A DNA stretch of 64,000 nucleotides from Paenibacillus humicus NBRC 102415 (GTDB lineage: Bacteria > Bacillota > Bacilli > Paenibacillales > Paenibacillaceae), in assembly GCF_004000905.1 (NCBI RefSeq), contig NZ_BIMD01000032.1, positions 1-64,000 of the forward strand, given 5' to 3'. The notes beneath the pieces are model-generated. The model was not told the DNA's origin and made no database searches. It saw only the letters and a list, made by a program, of their open reading frames with translations. Positions 50,485 to 58,468 of the stretch are shown here, one piece after another. Position 1 is the first letter of the stretch; the number at the start of each line of letters is the position of its first letter. Position numbers and translations under genes: made by a program.

Positions 50485-50515
50485 GAAAAAACCGCATCCG
50501 GCAAGCCGGATGCGG
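50485..50515 (-). terminator. Rho-independent terminator of the sigB operon
   Basis: On the minus strand CCGCATCCGG pairs with CCGGATGCGG across CTTG, then six T's. It lies 37 bases after the sigB stop. Confidence 0.85.
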
Positions 50516-50551
50516 CCAGTGAAAGACGATAGGAGGGCAAGAGGCGCCGAA

Positions 50552-51334
50552 TCAGGCTTCATCATAGGCTTGTCCGTCTTCCGACAGGAGCCGTTTGAGC
50601 TTGTCGATGGCTCTCCTCTGTATGCGCGAGATGCTCATCTGGGAGACGCCTAGCCGATCGGCGATGAGACGCTGCGGAATGCCTTCCTCGAACGCGAGCA
50701 TAAGCACCTGCTGCTCCTCCGGCTTCAACTGCTGGAGAGCGGCCTGCAGGTCCATCTTCTTGTCGACGGAATCGAAGTCGTCCGCCTGGGAGCCGATCAG
50801 CTCGCCGAGCGTCGTCGTGCTCTCGTCCTCCGATATCGGCGTATCGAGCGAAATATAATGATACAAGTCGCGGCCGCCGAGTATTTCCAGCGTTTCCTCG
50901 GTCGTAAGCTCCATCCGCTCCGCAATCTCTTCTACCCGGGGAGACCGCTCGAGGCGTATGGTCAGCTCGTCGATAGCCTGCTGGACGGCAATCCCTTTTT
51001 CCTTGATTCGCCGCGGAACCTGAATATACCAGGATTTGTCCCTCAGGTAGTTCTTCATATGGCCGATGATGCTTTTCATCGCATAGGGCTCGAACTGAAC
51101 TCCCATCGAAGCGTCGAACTGGGCGAACAATCGAAGCAGGGCCATCTGGCCTACCTGATACAAGTCTTCGTATAGATCGGGCCGATTCCGCGCGATTTTG
51201 CCGGCTGCCATCTTGACCATCGGTTCGTAATGGGTGATAAGCAGCGTAGCCGTATCGTTGTTGGGATTGCTTTGATATTCCAAAATCAAGGCCGTGCCCG
51301 CTTGCGGCGATTGGCTAGCCGGGTTCATGGTCAT
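50552..51334 (-). CDS. sigB: RNA polymerase general stress sigma factor SigB
   Basis: The 260-residue sigma-70 family protein has region 2 (NRPDLYEDLYQVGQMALLRLFAQFD, FEPYAMKSIIGHMKNYLRDKSWYIQVPRRIKE), region 3 and region 4 (LKPEEQQVLMLAFEEGIPQRLIADRLGVSQMSISRIQRRAIDKL), typical of the sigma-B/F/G group. The rsbV-rsbW order upstream identifies it as sigma-B rather than a sporulation factor (spoIIAA-AB-AC would be the alternative). It overlaps rsbW by 4 bases and is followed by a terminator. Confidence 0.9.
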   Translation of the reverse strand: MTMNPASQSPQAGTALILEYQSNPNNDTATLLITHYEPMVKMAAGKIARNRPDLYEDLYQVGQMALLRLFAQFDASMGVQFEPYAMKSIIGHMKNYLRDKSWYIQVPRRIKEKGIAVQQAIDELTIRLERSPRVEEIAERMELTTEETLEILGGRDLYHYISLDTPISEDESTTTLGELIGSQADDFDSVDKKMDLQAALQQLKPEEQQVLMLAFEEGIPQRLIADRLGVSQMSISRIQRRAIDKLKRLLSEDGQAYDEA

Positions 51335-51792
51335 GCCAATTCCCCACTTTTTACCAGACGTTTGGTAAGAACGACCTCCGTCCCGATCTCGCTGCGCACT
51401 TCGACCTCATCCATAAGCGCCTGCATCAGGTAGAGACCGAGTCCTCCCGCCTGAATGTCATGGATGGACTTGCCATGCAGAGGCTCCGCTTTTTGAGCGA
51501 CGGAAGCGGCGTCGAAGCTGGCTCCTTCGTCCTTGACGATGATCGACAGCGCATCGGGGGTGCGGACGAAACGGATCTCCATTTCACCGGCTCCGTCCGA
51601 ATCCGCGTGCCCCGCATATGCATAGAGCACAGCGTTGTTGCAGGCTTCGGATACGGCGACCTTCATATCTTCGATTTCTTCATACGTGAAGCCGACTTTG
51701 GTCGCGACTCCGTACAAGGTAAGACGAATCAGATCCAAATATTCGGATCTCGCCGGGAGGCGTAGAACAATTTTCTCTTCTGCAGAATTCAT
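51331..51792 (-). CDS. rsbW: Anti-sigma-B factor and serine kinase RsbW
   Basis: The 153-residue GHKL protein binds sigma-B and phosphorylates RsbV. N box (KVAVSEACNNAVLYAY), G1 (VKDEGASFD) and G2 (GGLGLYLMQALMDEVEV) motifs are present. It sits between rsbV and sigB, with a 4-base overlap to sigB, keeping the factor and its antagonist in balance. Confidence 0.92.
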   Translation of the reverse strand: MNSAEEKIVLRLPARSEYLDLIRLTLYGVATKVGFTYEEIEDMKVAVSEACNNAVLYAYAGHADSDGAGEMEIRFVRTPDALSIIVKDEGASFDAASVAQKAEPLHGKSIHDIQAGGLGLYLMQALMDEVEVRSEIGTEVVLTKRLVKSGELA

Positions 51793-51829
51793 ATCTTTTT
51801 TCGGTCCTTTCTCGGCGCAGGCGGAATTC

Positions 51830-52150
51830 TTAGGATTTGGTCAAAAAAGGAGTGATGCCGGTCATATCGAACAGCTTGCGGATACCCGGAGGGATGGCTT
51901 CGACCTCGAAGGGGGCGTTCTTGGCATGACGGGCTTTGAGCACGGAGACGAAGATGCCGATTCCCGTACTGTCAATATATTTAAGGTCGCTCAGGTTAAG
52001 GATGAGCTCGCGGTCGGTCAGCTCCATAAGGGGAGCCATGGCGGCTCTGAGCTGGGACGCGGAGTCAAGGTCAAGCTCTCCGCTCAGGTAGACGATGCAG
52101 CGTCCTTCCTGAGTTTCGGTGCGCAGTTGGAACTTCTCGTTCTGGTTCAT
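51830..52150 (-). CDS. rsbV: Anti-anti-sigma factor RsbV
   Basis: The 106-residue STAS protein frees sigma-B by binding RsbW when unphosphorylated. The phosphorylation site is in YIDSTGIG (Ser61). It is the first gene of a three-gene operon with a sigma-B-type promoter (52213-52238) upstream. The RsbY-like phosphatase at 46708 is its probable reactivating enzyme. Confidence 0.92.
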   Translation of the reverse strand: MNQNEKFQLRTETQEGRCIVYLSGELDLDSASQLRAAMAPLMELTDRELILNLSDLKYIDSTGIGIFVSVLKARHAKNAPFEVEAIPPGIRKLFDMTGITPFLTKS

Positions 52151-52212
52151 AGATCCCTCTCCTGATTAAGTGTCATAACAAAATGATTTCATTAAATGCT
52201 CATACAGCATAA

Positions 52213-52238
52213 ATAACCTGTCCGTGGACATCTGAAAC
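52213..52238 (-). promoter_or_regulatory. Sigma-B promoter of rsbV-rsbW-sigB
   Basis: On the minus strand GTTTCA (52238-52233), 14-base spacer, GGTTAT (52218-52213). Each box has 5 of 6 consensus bases, in the usual position for the autocatalytic sigB promoter. Confidence 0.7.
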
Positions 52239-52283
52239 AGCTTTTGAACCGGTTTATCCATAAATATATTCTTTCCAGCGGCA

Positions 52284-52309
52284 GTTTTTCCTTCCAGAGG
52301 CATGGGTAA
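52284..52309 (+). promoter_or_regulatory. Divergent sigma-B promoter
   Basis: GTTTTT (52284-52289), 14-base spacer, GGGTAA (52304-52309). It points away from rsbV toward the 51-residue membrane protein and the YflT-like gene. Confidence 0.6.
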
Positions 52310-52350
52310 TGAACCCTAAGCGAAATCGCAAGCGAAGGGAGGAACCGCAC

Positions 52351-52506
52351 ATGGATAACCGCAACGTACAAGTCGAAGAACGGCATGTCGAGCATAAGTC
52401 GGACTCCAGCATGGTGGCGGCCACATTCATCAAATACGCCGCTTACATCATCATCTTCTTCGGAGTGCTGTACTTCTTGATCCGCTATATCATCCCCATG
52501 TTCTGA
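52351..52506 (+). CDS. Small single-pass membrane protein
   Basis: The 51-residue protein has a charged N-terminus (MDNRNVQVEERHVEHKSDS) and one membrane helix (FIKYAAYIIIFFGVLYFLIRYIIPMF). The ATG at 52351 has AAGGGAGGA upstream. No family is recognised. Transcription from a sigma-B-type promoter facing away from rsbV makes a general stress role likely. It shares its upstream region with the sigB operon and precedes the YflT-like gene by 101 bases. Confidence 0.8.
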   Translation: MDNRNVQVEERHVEHKSDSSMVAATFIKYAAYIIIFFGVLYFLIRYIIPMF

Positions 52507-52607
52507 TCCGGTATGCGCCATGGCCCCGCGCGGTCCGCATGGGGCGGACACCGCGGGGGAATAGTGAGAATCGGCCCTACAATTCCGAATTGAAGGAGGA
52601 AGTCAGA

Positions 52608-53150
52608 ATGAGCAAGACGATTGCTGTTTTCGACAATCAGGAAAATGCCGTCAAGGCGGTTCAGGCGCTCCGGAGCGGAGGATTCGCGCCGGATGAGATC
52701 AAGGTTCTCGGACGGGACCGCGACTCGATCCGCTTCATCGAATCCGACACCGACGTCCATGCCGACGAGCTCCAGGACATCAAGGAAGCCCGCCGCAACG
52801 ACTCGGGAGCTTACCCGCTGGATCGAACGGGCTTTGTCGTCGGCGCCGCGCCGTTCGGCGGCAATACCATTTCCAGCGGCGGAGCGCCGTTTTTCGCCGG
52901 CGGATACGTGCTTGCCGACGATGTCATCGGCGGAGATACGCCGTTCGAGTCGATCTTCAAGGAGCTTGGGCTCAGCGAGAGCCTGGCCGAAAAGGCGAGG
53001 GACGCCGTTGCGGAAGGCGGAATCGTATTGATCGCCGATCGCGAGGACGGGTCGGACAACGTCTACGAGGCCGATGGTCCTTCCCAGGATACGCTGGCCG
53101 GAGCCGAGGCGATCTTCCGTTCCAATGGCGCCACGACGATTCTGACCTAA
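52608..53150 (+). CDS. General stress protein 17M-like (YflT family)
   Basis: The 180-residue protein begins KTIAVFDNQENAVKAVQALRSGGFAPDEIKVLGRDRD, the pattern of the YflT/GSP17M heat-induced stress domain. The middle is Gly-rich and likely flexible (GGNTISSGGAPFFAGGYV), and GLSESLAEKARDAVAEGGIVLIAD follows. In Bacillus such genes belong to the sigma-B regulon, consistent with the promoter at 52284. ATG with AAGGAGGA upstream; terminator at 53169. Confidence 0.85.
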   Translation: MSKTIAVFDNQENAVKAVQALRSGGFAPDEIKVLGRDRDSIRFIESDTDVHADELQDIKEARRNDSGAYPLDRTGFVVGAAPFGGNTISSGGAPFFAGGYVLADDVIGGDTPFESIFKELGLSESLAEKARDAVAEGGIVLIADREDGSDNVYEADGPSQDTLAGAEAIFRSNGATTILT

Positions 53151-53168
53151 GGAATGCCTTGCCATGCG

Positions 53169-53190
53169 GCCGCCTGCGGGCGGCTTTTTT
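53169..53190 (+). terminator. Rho-independent terminator
   Basis: GCCGCC pairs with GGCGGC across TGCG, followed by six T's. Confidence 0.75.
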
Positions 53191-53423
53191 GCGTTGCAGC
53201 CGAATCGCATTTATATAGAAGAAACAGCCCTACAGATGCTGTGCGGGGTCAAAAACGAGCCTAAACGGAAGCAGGAGGCCTCTTTTGCGGACAATAGTCC
53301 GGTAGGCGGCGGCTCAGCCGGTTTGACGCTCCAAACGTTTTAGAAGTAAAATTTAATTCAATGAGTTAATTTCCGGGCCCTAACGCCTGGGTATAGAGAG
53401 AAAGCGAGAGTGGTGAAAACCGT

Positions 53424-54974
53424 ATGAGTACCGCAAGTCCAACCGCTGCGGGAGGAGCAGCCGGATTCAAAAGAGCTCCTCTGGTAGCTGCATTGATTAT
53501 AGGAGCTTTCGTGTCGCTGCTCAACCAGACGCTGATCAATGTCGCCCTGCCCCAAATGTCCGAGGATTTGAACATCACGACGAACACGGCCCAGTGGCTC
53601 ACGACGGGCTTCATGCTCGTCAACGGCATCCTTGTTCCGCTGAGCGCTTATTTGGTCGCCCGTTTTTCAACGAGGCTGCTGTTTATTTTATCGATGGTTC
53701 TGTTCTGCATCGGCACCGTCGTCTGCGCCGTCGCGGGAGGGTTCCCGGTCCTGCTGACGGGCCGCTTGATCCAGGCCGCCGGCGCCGGCATCCTCATGCC
53801 GCTCATGAACGTCGTGTTCCTGACGATCTTCCCGGTCGAGAAGAGGGGCCAGGCGATGGGCATGATGGGCATCGCCATGATTTTCGCGCCGGCCGTCGGC
53901 CCGACGCTGTCGGGATGGGTCATCCAGCATTACAGCTGGCCGGTGCTCTTCTACATCGTCCTGCCGATCGCACTTGTCTCGCTCGTTCTCGGCATTTTCC
54001 GCATGCGCAACGTGCTGCCGCAGTCCAAGCCCGTTCTTGATTACTGGGGCGTCGTCCTGTCGACCACCGGCTTCGGCGGCCTTCTGTACGGCTTCAGCGA
54101 AGCCGGCACGAAAGGCTGGGACAGCCAGCTCGTCCTCTGGATGCTCATCATCGGGGGCGTCAGCCTCGTGCTGCTCGTATGGCGGCAGCTCGTCATCAAG
54201 AACCCGATCCTGGAGTTCCGCGTCTTCAAATTCGATATGTACACGCTGACGACCATCATCAACATTCTCGTGACGATGGCCATGTACGCCGCGATGATCC
54301 TGCTTCCTCTGTACCTGCAGAAGATTCTGGGCTTCACGCCGATGAAGGCCGGTCTGCTGCTGCTTCCCGGCGCGATCCTCATGGGCATTATGAGTCCGGT
54401 CACCGGCATCATCTTCGATAAAGTCGGAGCCCGCTGGCTCGCGGTCACCGGCCTTGCCATCACGGTCGTGACGACGTTCGAATTCAGCAGGCTGACCGAC
54501 AACATGAGCTATACACATCTGATCTGGCTGTATACCGCCCGGATGTTCGGCATGTCCATGCTCATGATGCCGATCATGACCGCGGGCCTGAACCAGCTCC
54601 CAAGGCGGATGATCGCATACGGAACGGCGATGTCCAATACCTTGAGGACCGTTGCCGGCGCTCTCGGCACGGCGCTGCTCGTGTCGATCATGAGCAGCAG
54701 CGCGAAGAGCAAGGGCGCCGAGATGATCACCGCCGCAGGACTTGATCCGAAGGACGCCGCGAACGCCAAAGCCGTCCTGCATATCACCCAGGAAGCGACG
54801 ATCCACGGCATCAACCTGGCCTTCCTGGTGGCGACCTGGATATCCGCAGCCGCGCTCGTGCTGGCGTTCTTCATCCGCAAGACACAGCCGCATGTCGAGG
54901 TCACCTCGACACCGGACAGTCCCGCGAAGCCTGCGGGCTCCGCCCAGACTCCGGCAGCAAGCTCGCAGCAATAA
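53424..54974 (+). CDS. DHA2 family MFS efflux transporter (LmrB-like)
   Basis: The 516-residue transporter has 14 predicted helices. LLNQTLINVALPQMSEDL (helix 1), NTAQWLTTGFMLVNGILVPLSAYL, TGRLIQAAGAGILMPLMNVVFLTIFP and MGIAMIFAPAVGPTLSGW are the DHA2 motifs closest to the LmrB/lincomycin group. A loop of about 40 residues sits before the last helix and the C-terminus is Pro/Ser/Ala-rich. It should export antibiotics or similar molecules. ATG with GAGAGTGG upstream. No local regulator is adjacent. Confidence 0.9.
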   Translation: MSTASPTAAGGAAGFKRAPLVAALIIGAFVSLLNQTLINVALPQMSEDLNITTNTAQWLTTGFMLVNGILVPLSAYLVARFSTRLLFILSMVLFCIGTVVCAVAGGFPVLLTGRLIQAAGAGILMPLMNVVFLTIFPVEKRGQAMGMMGIAMIFAPAVGPTLSGWVIQHYSWPVLFYIVLPIALVSLVLGIFRMRNVLPQSKPVLDYWGVVLSTTGFGGLLYGFSEAGTKGWDSQLVLWMLIIGGVSLVLLVWRQLVIKNPILEFRVFKFDMYTLTTIINILVTMAMYAAMILLPLYLQKILGFTPMKAGLLLLPGAILMGIMSPVTGIIFDKVGARWLAVTGLAITVVTTFEFSRLTDNMSYTHLIWLYTARMFGMSMLMMPIMTAGLNQLPRRMIAYGTAMSNTLRTVAGALGTALLVSIMSSSAKSKGAEMITAAGLDPKDAANAKAVLHITQEATIHGINLAFLVATWISAAALVLAFFIRKTQPHVEVTSTPDSPAKPAGSAQTPAASSQQ

Positions 54975-54986
54975 AAAAGAACGTTA

Positions 54987-55031
54987 AAAAAACCTCCTTT
55001 GTCCGTTCCACGGGCAAAGGAGGTTTTTTAC
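54987..55031. terminator. Bidirectional terminator
   Basis: AAAACCTCCTTTG pairs with CAAAGGAGGTTTT, with A-runs and T-runs on both sides. It separates the transporter from the convergent oxidoreductase gene. Confidence 0.85.
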
Positions 55032-55032
55032 G

Positions 55033-56256
55033 TCATATTCTCCCCGGACGGTCGAGGGCGACAAGGCTGGCCAGCGGATGCTCGAAGCCGAGGATGAAAT
55101 CGCGGAGAATGGATGCCCCCAACATGCTGTGTACGGTTCCGTTGCCCCCGTAGCCAAGGCAGTAGTAGACGTTCCTCCAGGCAGGATCGCGGCCGATGAA
55201 GGGGAGATTGTCCAGCGACTCTCCGAACGCCGCGCTCCATCCGTATTCGAGCGTGCTGTCCAGCATGGGGAACATGGAGGCGAGGCTGCGGGACAGCTTG
55301 TCCATCCGGCGCAGGCGCTCCTGCCCGTCATGGACAGGAACGGCCGTCGGCTCGTCCAGGCCGCCGATGACCACTCTCCCCTCGGGAGTCGTACGGACGT
55401 ACAGGTAAGGACGGGCCGTCTCCCAGATCATCATGCGCTCGTGCCAGTCTGCGAACGATGACTGCACCGGCGTGACTCCGGCAAAGGAGCGGTTGATCTC
55501 CGCTTTGAGGAGCTTTCCCCTCAGCTCTTCGGGCTCGTAGCCGACGGCATAGACGACATGCTCGGCCTCGACGATCGAGCCGCCTGCCGTCTCCAGCCGG
55601 TGGACTCCATCGGTGCCGGTCGCATGCCGCGCCACCTCGGTTCCTTCATAGACGGCCGCTCCGTTCGCCGCCGCTTCCGCGGCAAGGGCATGAACCAAGC
55701 GGAAAGGGTTCACTTCCGCATCGCCCCGGGTCACGACCGCTCCCGGACCGGAAAACGGGAAGCGGGACCGGATATCCTCGGCACTCCAGTAATCGACGGG
55801 AAATCCGGCTTCATGCAAGGCTTTATACTCCTCCTGCACGCCCGCAAGGTCCTCCTCCGTGGAAGCGAGGTAGAGGCTGCTGCGGCGGCGGAAGCCGGTG
55901 TCCGCCGGAAGCGACCCTGCCACCTGGGCGAGGCGCTCCACCGATTCCTTGCATGCGCGGTAAAAGCGTACCGCATCCTGCTTGCCGATCTGCTCCATCA
56001 GGCGGCAGAGCATGATGTCGTTGGAAAACTGCAGCAGGCCGGTATTGGCCGCACTGCTTGCCCCGGCGACGGTATCCCTTTCCAGCACGCAGCATGAGAT
56101 GCCGCTCCTCGCAAAGAGAAGCGCGCACAGCGCGCCGGACATGCCCCCCCCGATAATAGCGGCCTTCACCTTCGCATGGCCTTCAAGGGCGGAGTAGGAA
56201 GGAACGGCAGCAAGCGTATGAGGCCAATACAGGGTTCCAGCGTGATGGTCTTTCAT
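55033..56256 (-). CDS. FAD-dependent oxidoreductase (DAO family)
   Basis: The 407-residue protein has a Rossmann FAD-binding start at residues ~31-50 (AAIIGGGMSGALCALLFARSG), the D-amino acid oxidase-like fold (GASSAANTGLLQFSNDIMLCRL) and a C-terminal FAD contact (CLGYGGNGTVHSMLGA). It resembles glycine/D-amino-acid oxidases or OrdL-like gamma-glutamylputrescine oxidases. The first ~28 residues (TLYWPHTLAAVPSYSALEG) fit the family's N-terminal helix. Substrate unknown. GGAGGTG precedes the ATG. It stands alone between two terminators. Confidence 0.88.
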   Translation of the reverse strand: MKDHHAGTLYWPHTLAAVPSYSALEGHAKVKAAIIGGGMSGALCALLFARSGISCCVLERDTVAGASSAANTGLLQFSNDIMLCRLMEQIGKQDAVRFYRACKESVERLAQVAGSLPADTGFRRRSSLYLASTEEDLAGVQEEYKALHEAGFPVDYWSAEDIRSRFPFSGPGAVVTRGDAEVNPFRLVHALAAEAAANGAAVYEGTEVARHATGTDGVHRLETAGGSIVEAEHVVYAVGYEPEELRGKLLKAEINRSFAGVTPVQSSFADWHERMMIWETARPYLYVRTTPEGRVVIGGLDEPTAVPVHDGQERLRRMDKLSRSLASMFPMLDSTLEYGWSAAFGESLDNLPFIGRDPAWRNVYYCLGYGGNGTVHSMLGASILRDFILGFEHPLASLVALDRPGRI

Positions 56257-56312
56257 GGCGGTGCACCTCCCGCCTTATTATGAACGATTACGCTGAATTC
56301 ATGAGGATACGC

Positions 56313-56350
56313 CAAAAAGCGGCGCCGTCCGATGATGGACAGCGCCGCTG
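56313..56350 (-). terminator. Rho-independent terminator
   Basis: AGCGGCGC-GTCC pairs with GGAC-GCGCCGCT and ends in T's on the minus strand. It closes the YtxH-small acidic protein operon. Confidence 0.8.
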
Positions 56351-56361
56351 CTTGGGGGGGG

Positions 56362-56568
56362 TCAGTCCTGGGCCGGATCGGGAACGAGCCCATCCTCTTC
56401 GAGCTCGGAATTGGTGCGCATCCTTTCCATGTCCTTGCCGAGCCGCTTCATATCCTGCTCGTCCTGAACCATGGAGCCGTTGCGCGCATCCTCGATATCC
56501 CGGTGCTTGCTGCCGGCCTGGCCGTCAGGCTGGGGGAATTCCTCCCGGGTGCCTCCGCTCATGGCCAT
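56362..56568 (-). CDS. Small acidic hydrophilic protein
   Basis: The 68-residue protein is strongly charged and probably disordered (REEFPQPDGQAGSKHRDIEDARNG, DMKRLGKDMERMRTNSELEEDG). No family is recognised. It follows the YtxH-like gene by 8 bases, with AAGGAGGG before its ATG, and a terminator after it, so it is the second gene of that operon. Its composition resembles small stress-inducible hydrophilins. Confidence 0.75.
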   Translation of the reverse strand: MAMSGGTREEFPQPDGQAGSKHRDIEDARNGSMVQDEQDMKRLGKDMERMRTNSELEEDGLVPDPAQD

Positions 56569-56576
56569 CGCCCTCC

Positions 56577-57068
56577 TTAGTTGTTGAAGCTGGAGTTGGA
56601 TTTGGTGATGGAAGGGGTGTCCTTCATCGCCTTGTCGTGGTTGTCGGAAGCTTCGCTCTTGATGTTGTCCATATGCCGGGTCGTCTCCGAAGCGACCTTC
56701 TGCGCATGGTCCTTCACGTCCGCCACGGCATCCTTCGTTTCCGCGATCGCGGTCGCCGCCGTTTCCTTGATGGCATCCTGCTGGATCAGCGCCGCATCCT
56801 TGGCCTTGGCGGCCAGCTCCTGAACCTTGGAGGTGAGGGCGGAAGCCTTCTCGCCCGCCGTGCTTGCGACGCCCTTCGCCTGCTCGGAGAGCATGGCTCC
56901 CTGACGCTTGGCGTATTCAGCCGCATCCGAGGATTTGCGGGCGAGATCGGAGCGGAGCTCCTTGCCTGCCTTCGGTGCGAACAGCAGTGCCGCCGCCGCG
57001 CCGATCGCGCCGCCGATCAGAAGTCCCTTTGTCATTCCGCCGCTTTTTGCCGTTGTTTCGTTTGCCAT
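56577..57068 (-). CDS. YtxH domain-containing protein
   Basis: The 163-residue protein has the YtxH signature (GLLIGGAIGAAAALLFAPKAGKELR at residues ~15-39) as a short N-terminal membrane-associated helix, followed by an Ala/Lys/Glu-rich coiled-coil like late-embryogenesis-abundant proteins. Bacillus YtxH is a sigma-B general stress protein. GAAGGAG precedes the ATG. A GTTTCA-N14-GTTTAT sequence upstream (57106-57131) is a candidate sigma-B promoter. Confidence 0.85.
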   Translation of the reverse strand: MANETTAKSGGMTKGLLIGGAIGAAAALLFAPKAGKELRSDLARKSSDAAEYAKRQGAMLSEQAKGVASTAGEKASALTSKVQELAAKAKDAALIQQDAIKETAATAIAETKDAVADVKDHAQKVASETTRHMDNIKSEASDNHDKAMKDTPSITKSNSSFNN

Positions 57069-57105
57069 ATCCGTTCATCTCCTTCAAGTGGTTGTTGTTG
57101 ATTTT

Positions 57106-57131
57106 ATAAACGTCTGCACGTCCGTTGAAAC
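57106..57131 (-). promoter_or_regulatory. Candidate sigma-B promoter (YtxH operon)
   Basis: On the minus strand GTTTCA (57131-57126), 14 bases, GTTTAT (57111-57106). The -35 is identical to that of the rsbV promoter; the -10 has two mismatches to GGGTAT. Confidence 0.4.
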
Positions 57132-57330
57132 CTTAATTGCGGTCGCCGGCAGAAGGTTATCTTTGGAAGGAGTGGTGAACGGGCCGCCCGGACTGGTATA
57201 ATGAATCGTCATGTTGAACGCTGCCGGAGCCGGACGGTTTGAACCTGCGGAGAGCCGGCAGAATATGAAGGTAGGATAACGTCCCGCGGGCAGGCAAGTC
57301 CGGCCGCGGGGGACGGGAAGGATGCTGAGG

Positions 57331-58395
57331 ATGGAACAACGTAACGAAGCTTTCCGTGACGGCGTGGAGCTGTCCATGACGACGAGAGGGGAATGGAAGG
57401 AGAACAGCCATGCCGGGCATCTGGCTGCGCGGCATGCGTCCGGCGCGCCGGCCGCGAGCGCCGGCGATGCCGGGTCGGTCTCCTTCATGCGCTCGACGGC
57501 GAAGCCGCTGCAGGCCGCGGCAGGCATTGCGGCGGGCTTGATGGAGCATTACGGGCTCCCGGAAGGCGCGATCGCCCTGATGTCCGCATCGCACCGCGGC
57601 GGGGAGCAGCATGTCGAGCTGCTGGAAAAGATGCTGGAGCTGACCGGCGTCCGCGAGGAGCAGCTTGCTTTCCATCCCGATTATCCGCTCGGCCGGAACG
57701 AACGGGATGAGGCCATGCGCAGGCGGCTGCCGCCGCGCAAGCTGTACCATACCTGCTCAGGGAAGCATATCGGCCTGCTCGCCTTTTGCCGGATGAACGG
57801 CTGGCCTCTGGAAGGATATACGGCTATGGATCATCCGCTGCAGCGGGAGCTGCTCCGCCATATCGCCCTGTTCACGGATATGGACGAGAGCGCTATCGGA
57901 CGCGCCGTCGACGGCTGCGGCCTGCCTGTATTCATCGTTCCTCTGGAGAGGCTCGCGCTGGCCTATGCCCGGCTGGCGAGTCCGCCCGATGACTGGGCGG
58001 ATGAGCCGCTGCGCCGCGCCGCCCGGCGGATCTCCGCCGCGATGCTTGCTTATCCCGACTTGGTCGAAGGGCAGGGCAGGCTGGCGAGCGTCCTTCTCGC
58101 ATCGGGCATCGTGGCCAAAAGCGGAGCGCAGGGAGTGTTCGCCCTTGCTCTTCCCGAGGCCGGTCTCGGAGTCGCGTTCAAAGTGCTGGACGGCGGAGAG
58201 AGCGCATGGCCGGTCATAGCGGCCTCCGTGCTGGAGCAGGCGGCGGATGAAGCGGCCCGCCTTCCCGGCGTCGACGCTGCGAAGCTCACGGAAGCGGCCG
58301 GGAAGATCCGCGCAGCCTATCCCGAGGACATGGTCAACGACATGGGCACGACGACCGGACGCAGGGAAGCCGTTCTCAAGCTGGAATGGATTTGA
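57331..58395 (+). CDS. Asparaginase (PF06089-type, Rhizobium-like L-asparaginase II)
   Basis: The 354-residue protein is an asparaginase of the class related to Rhizobium etli AnsA, hydrolysing asparagine to aspartate and ammonia. Landmarks are FMRSTAKPLQA, ALMSASHRGGEQHVELLEKML, YHTCSGKHIGLLAFCR, DGCGLPVFIVPL and a C-terminal DMGTTTGRREAVLKL. SHRG and CSGKH mark the conserved serine-lysine site of this family. No signal peptide, so it is cytoplasmic. The second ATG (57331) has GGAAGG at a usable distance, better than 57322. Confidence 0.88.
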   Translation: MEQRNEAFRDGVELSMTTRGEWKENSHAGHLAARHASGAPAASAGDAGSVSFMRSTAKPLQAAAGIAAGLMEHYGLPEGAIALMSASHRGGEQHVELLEKMLELTGVREEQLAFHPDYPLGRNERDEAMRRRLPPRKLYHTCSGKHIGLLAFCRMNGWPLEGYTAMDHPLQRELLRHIALFTDMDESAIGRAVDGCGLPVFIVPLERLALAYARLASPPDDWADEPLRRAARRISAAMLAYPDLVEGQGRLASVLLASGIVAKSGAQGVFALALPEAGLGVAFKVLDGGESAWPVIAASVLEQAADEAARLPGVDAAKLTEAAGKIRAAYPEDMVNDMGTTTGRREAVLKLEWI

Positions 58396-58417
58396 GCGCA
58401 GGGAAGCCCTGTCATTC

Positions 58418-58462
58418 AAAAAGAAACGGTCTGGACCTTTTCGGTCCAGACCGTTTCTTTTT
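58418..58462. terminator. Bidirectional terminator
   Basis: A 20-bp perfect stem (AAAAAGAAACGGTCTGGACC and complement) with a TTTTC loop separates the asparaginase and the AraC-family gene. Confidence 0.9.
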
Positions 58463-58468
58463 GCGGGG

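Noticed and set aside
50552-52150. Reading rsbV-rsbW-sigB as the sporulation operon spoIIAA-AB-AC
   Set aside because: The divergent sigma-B-like promoters, the neighbouring YflT-like stress gene and the nearby RsbY-like phosphatase favour sigma-B, although the gene order is the same in both systems.
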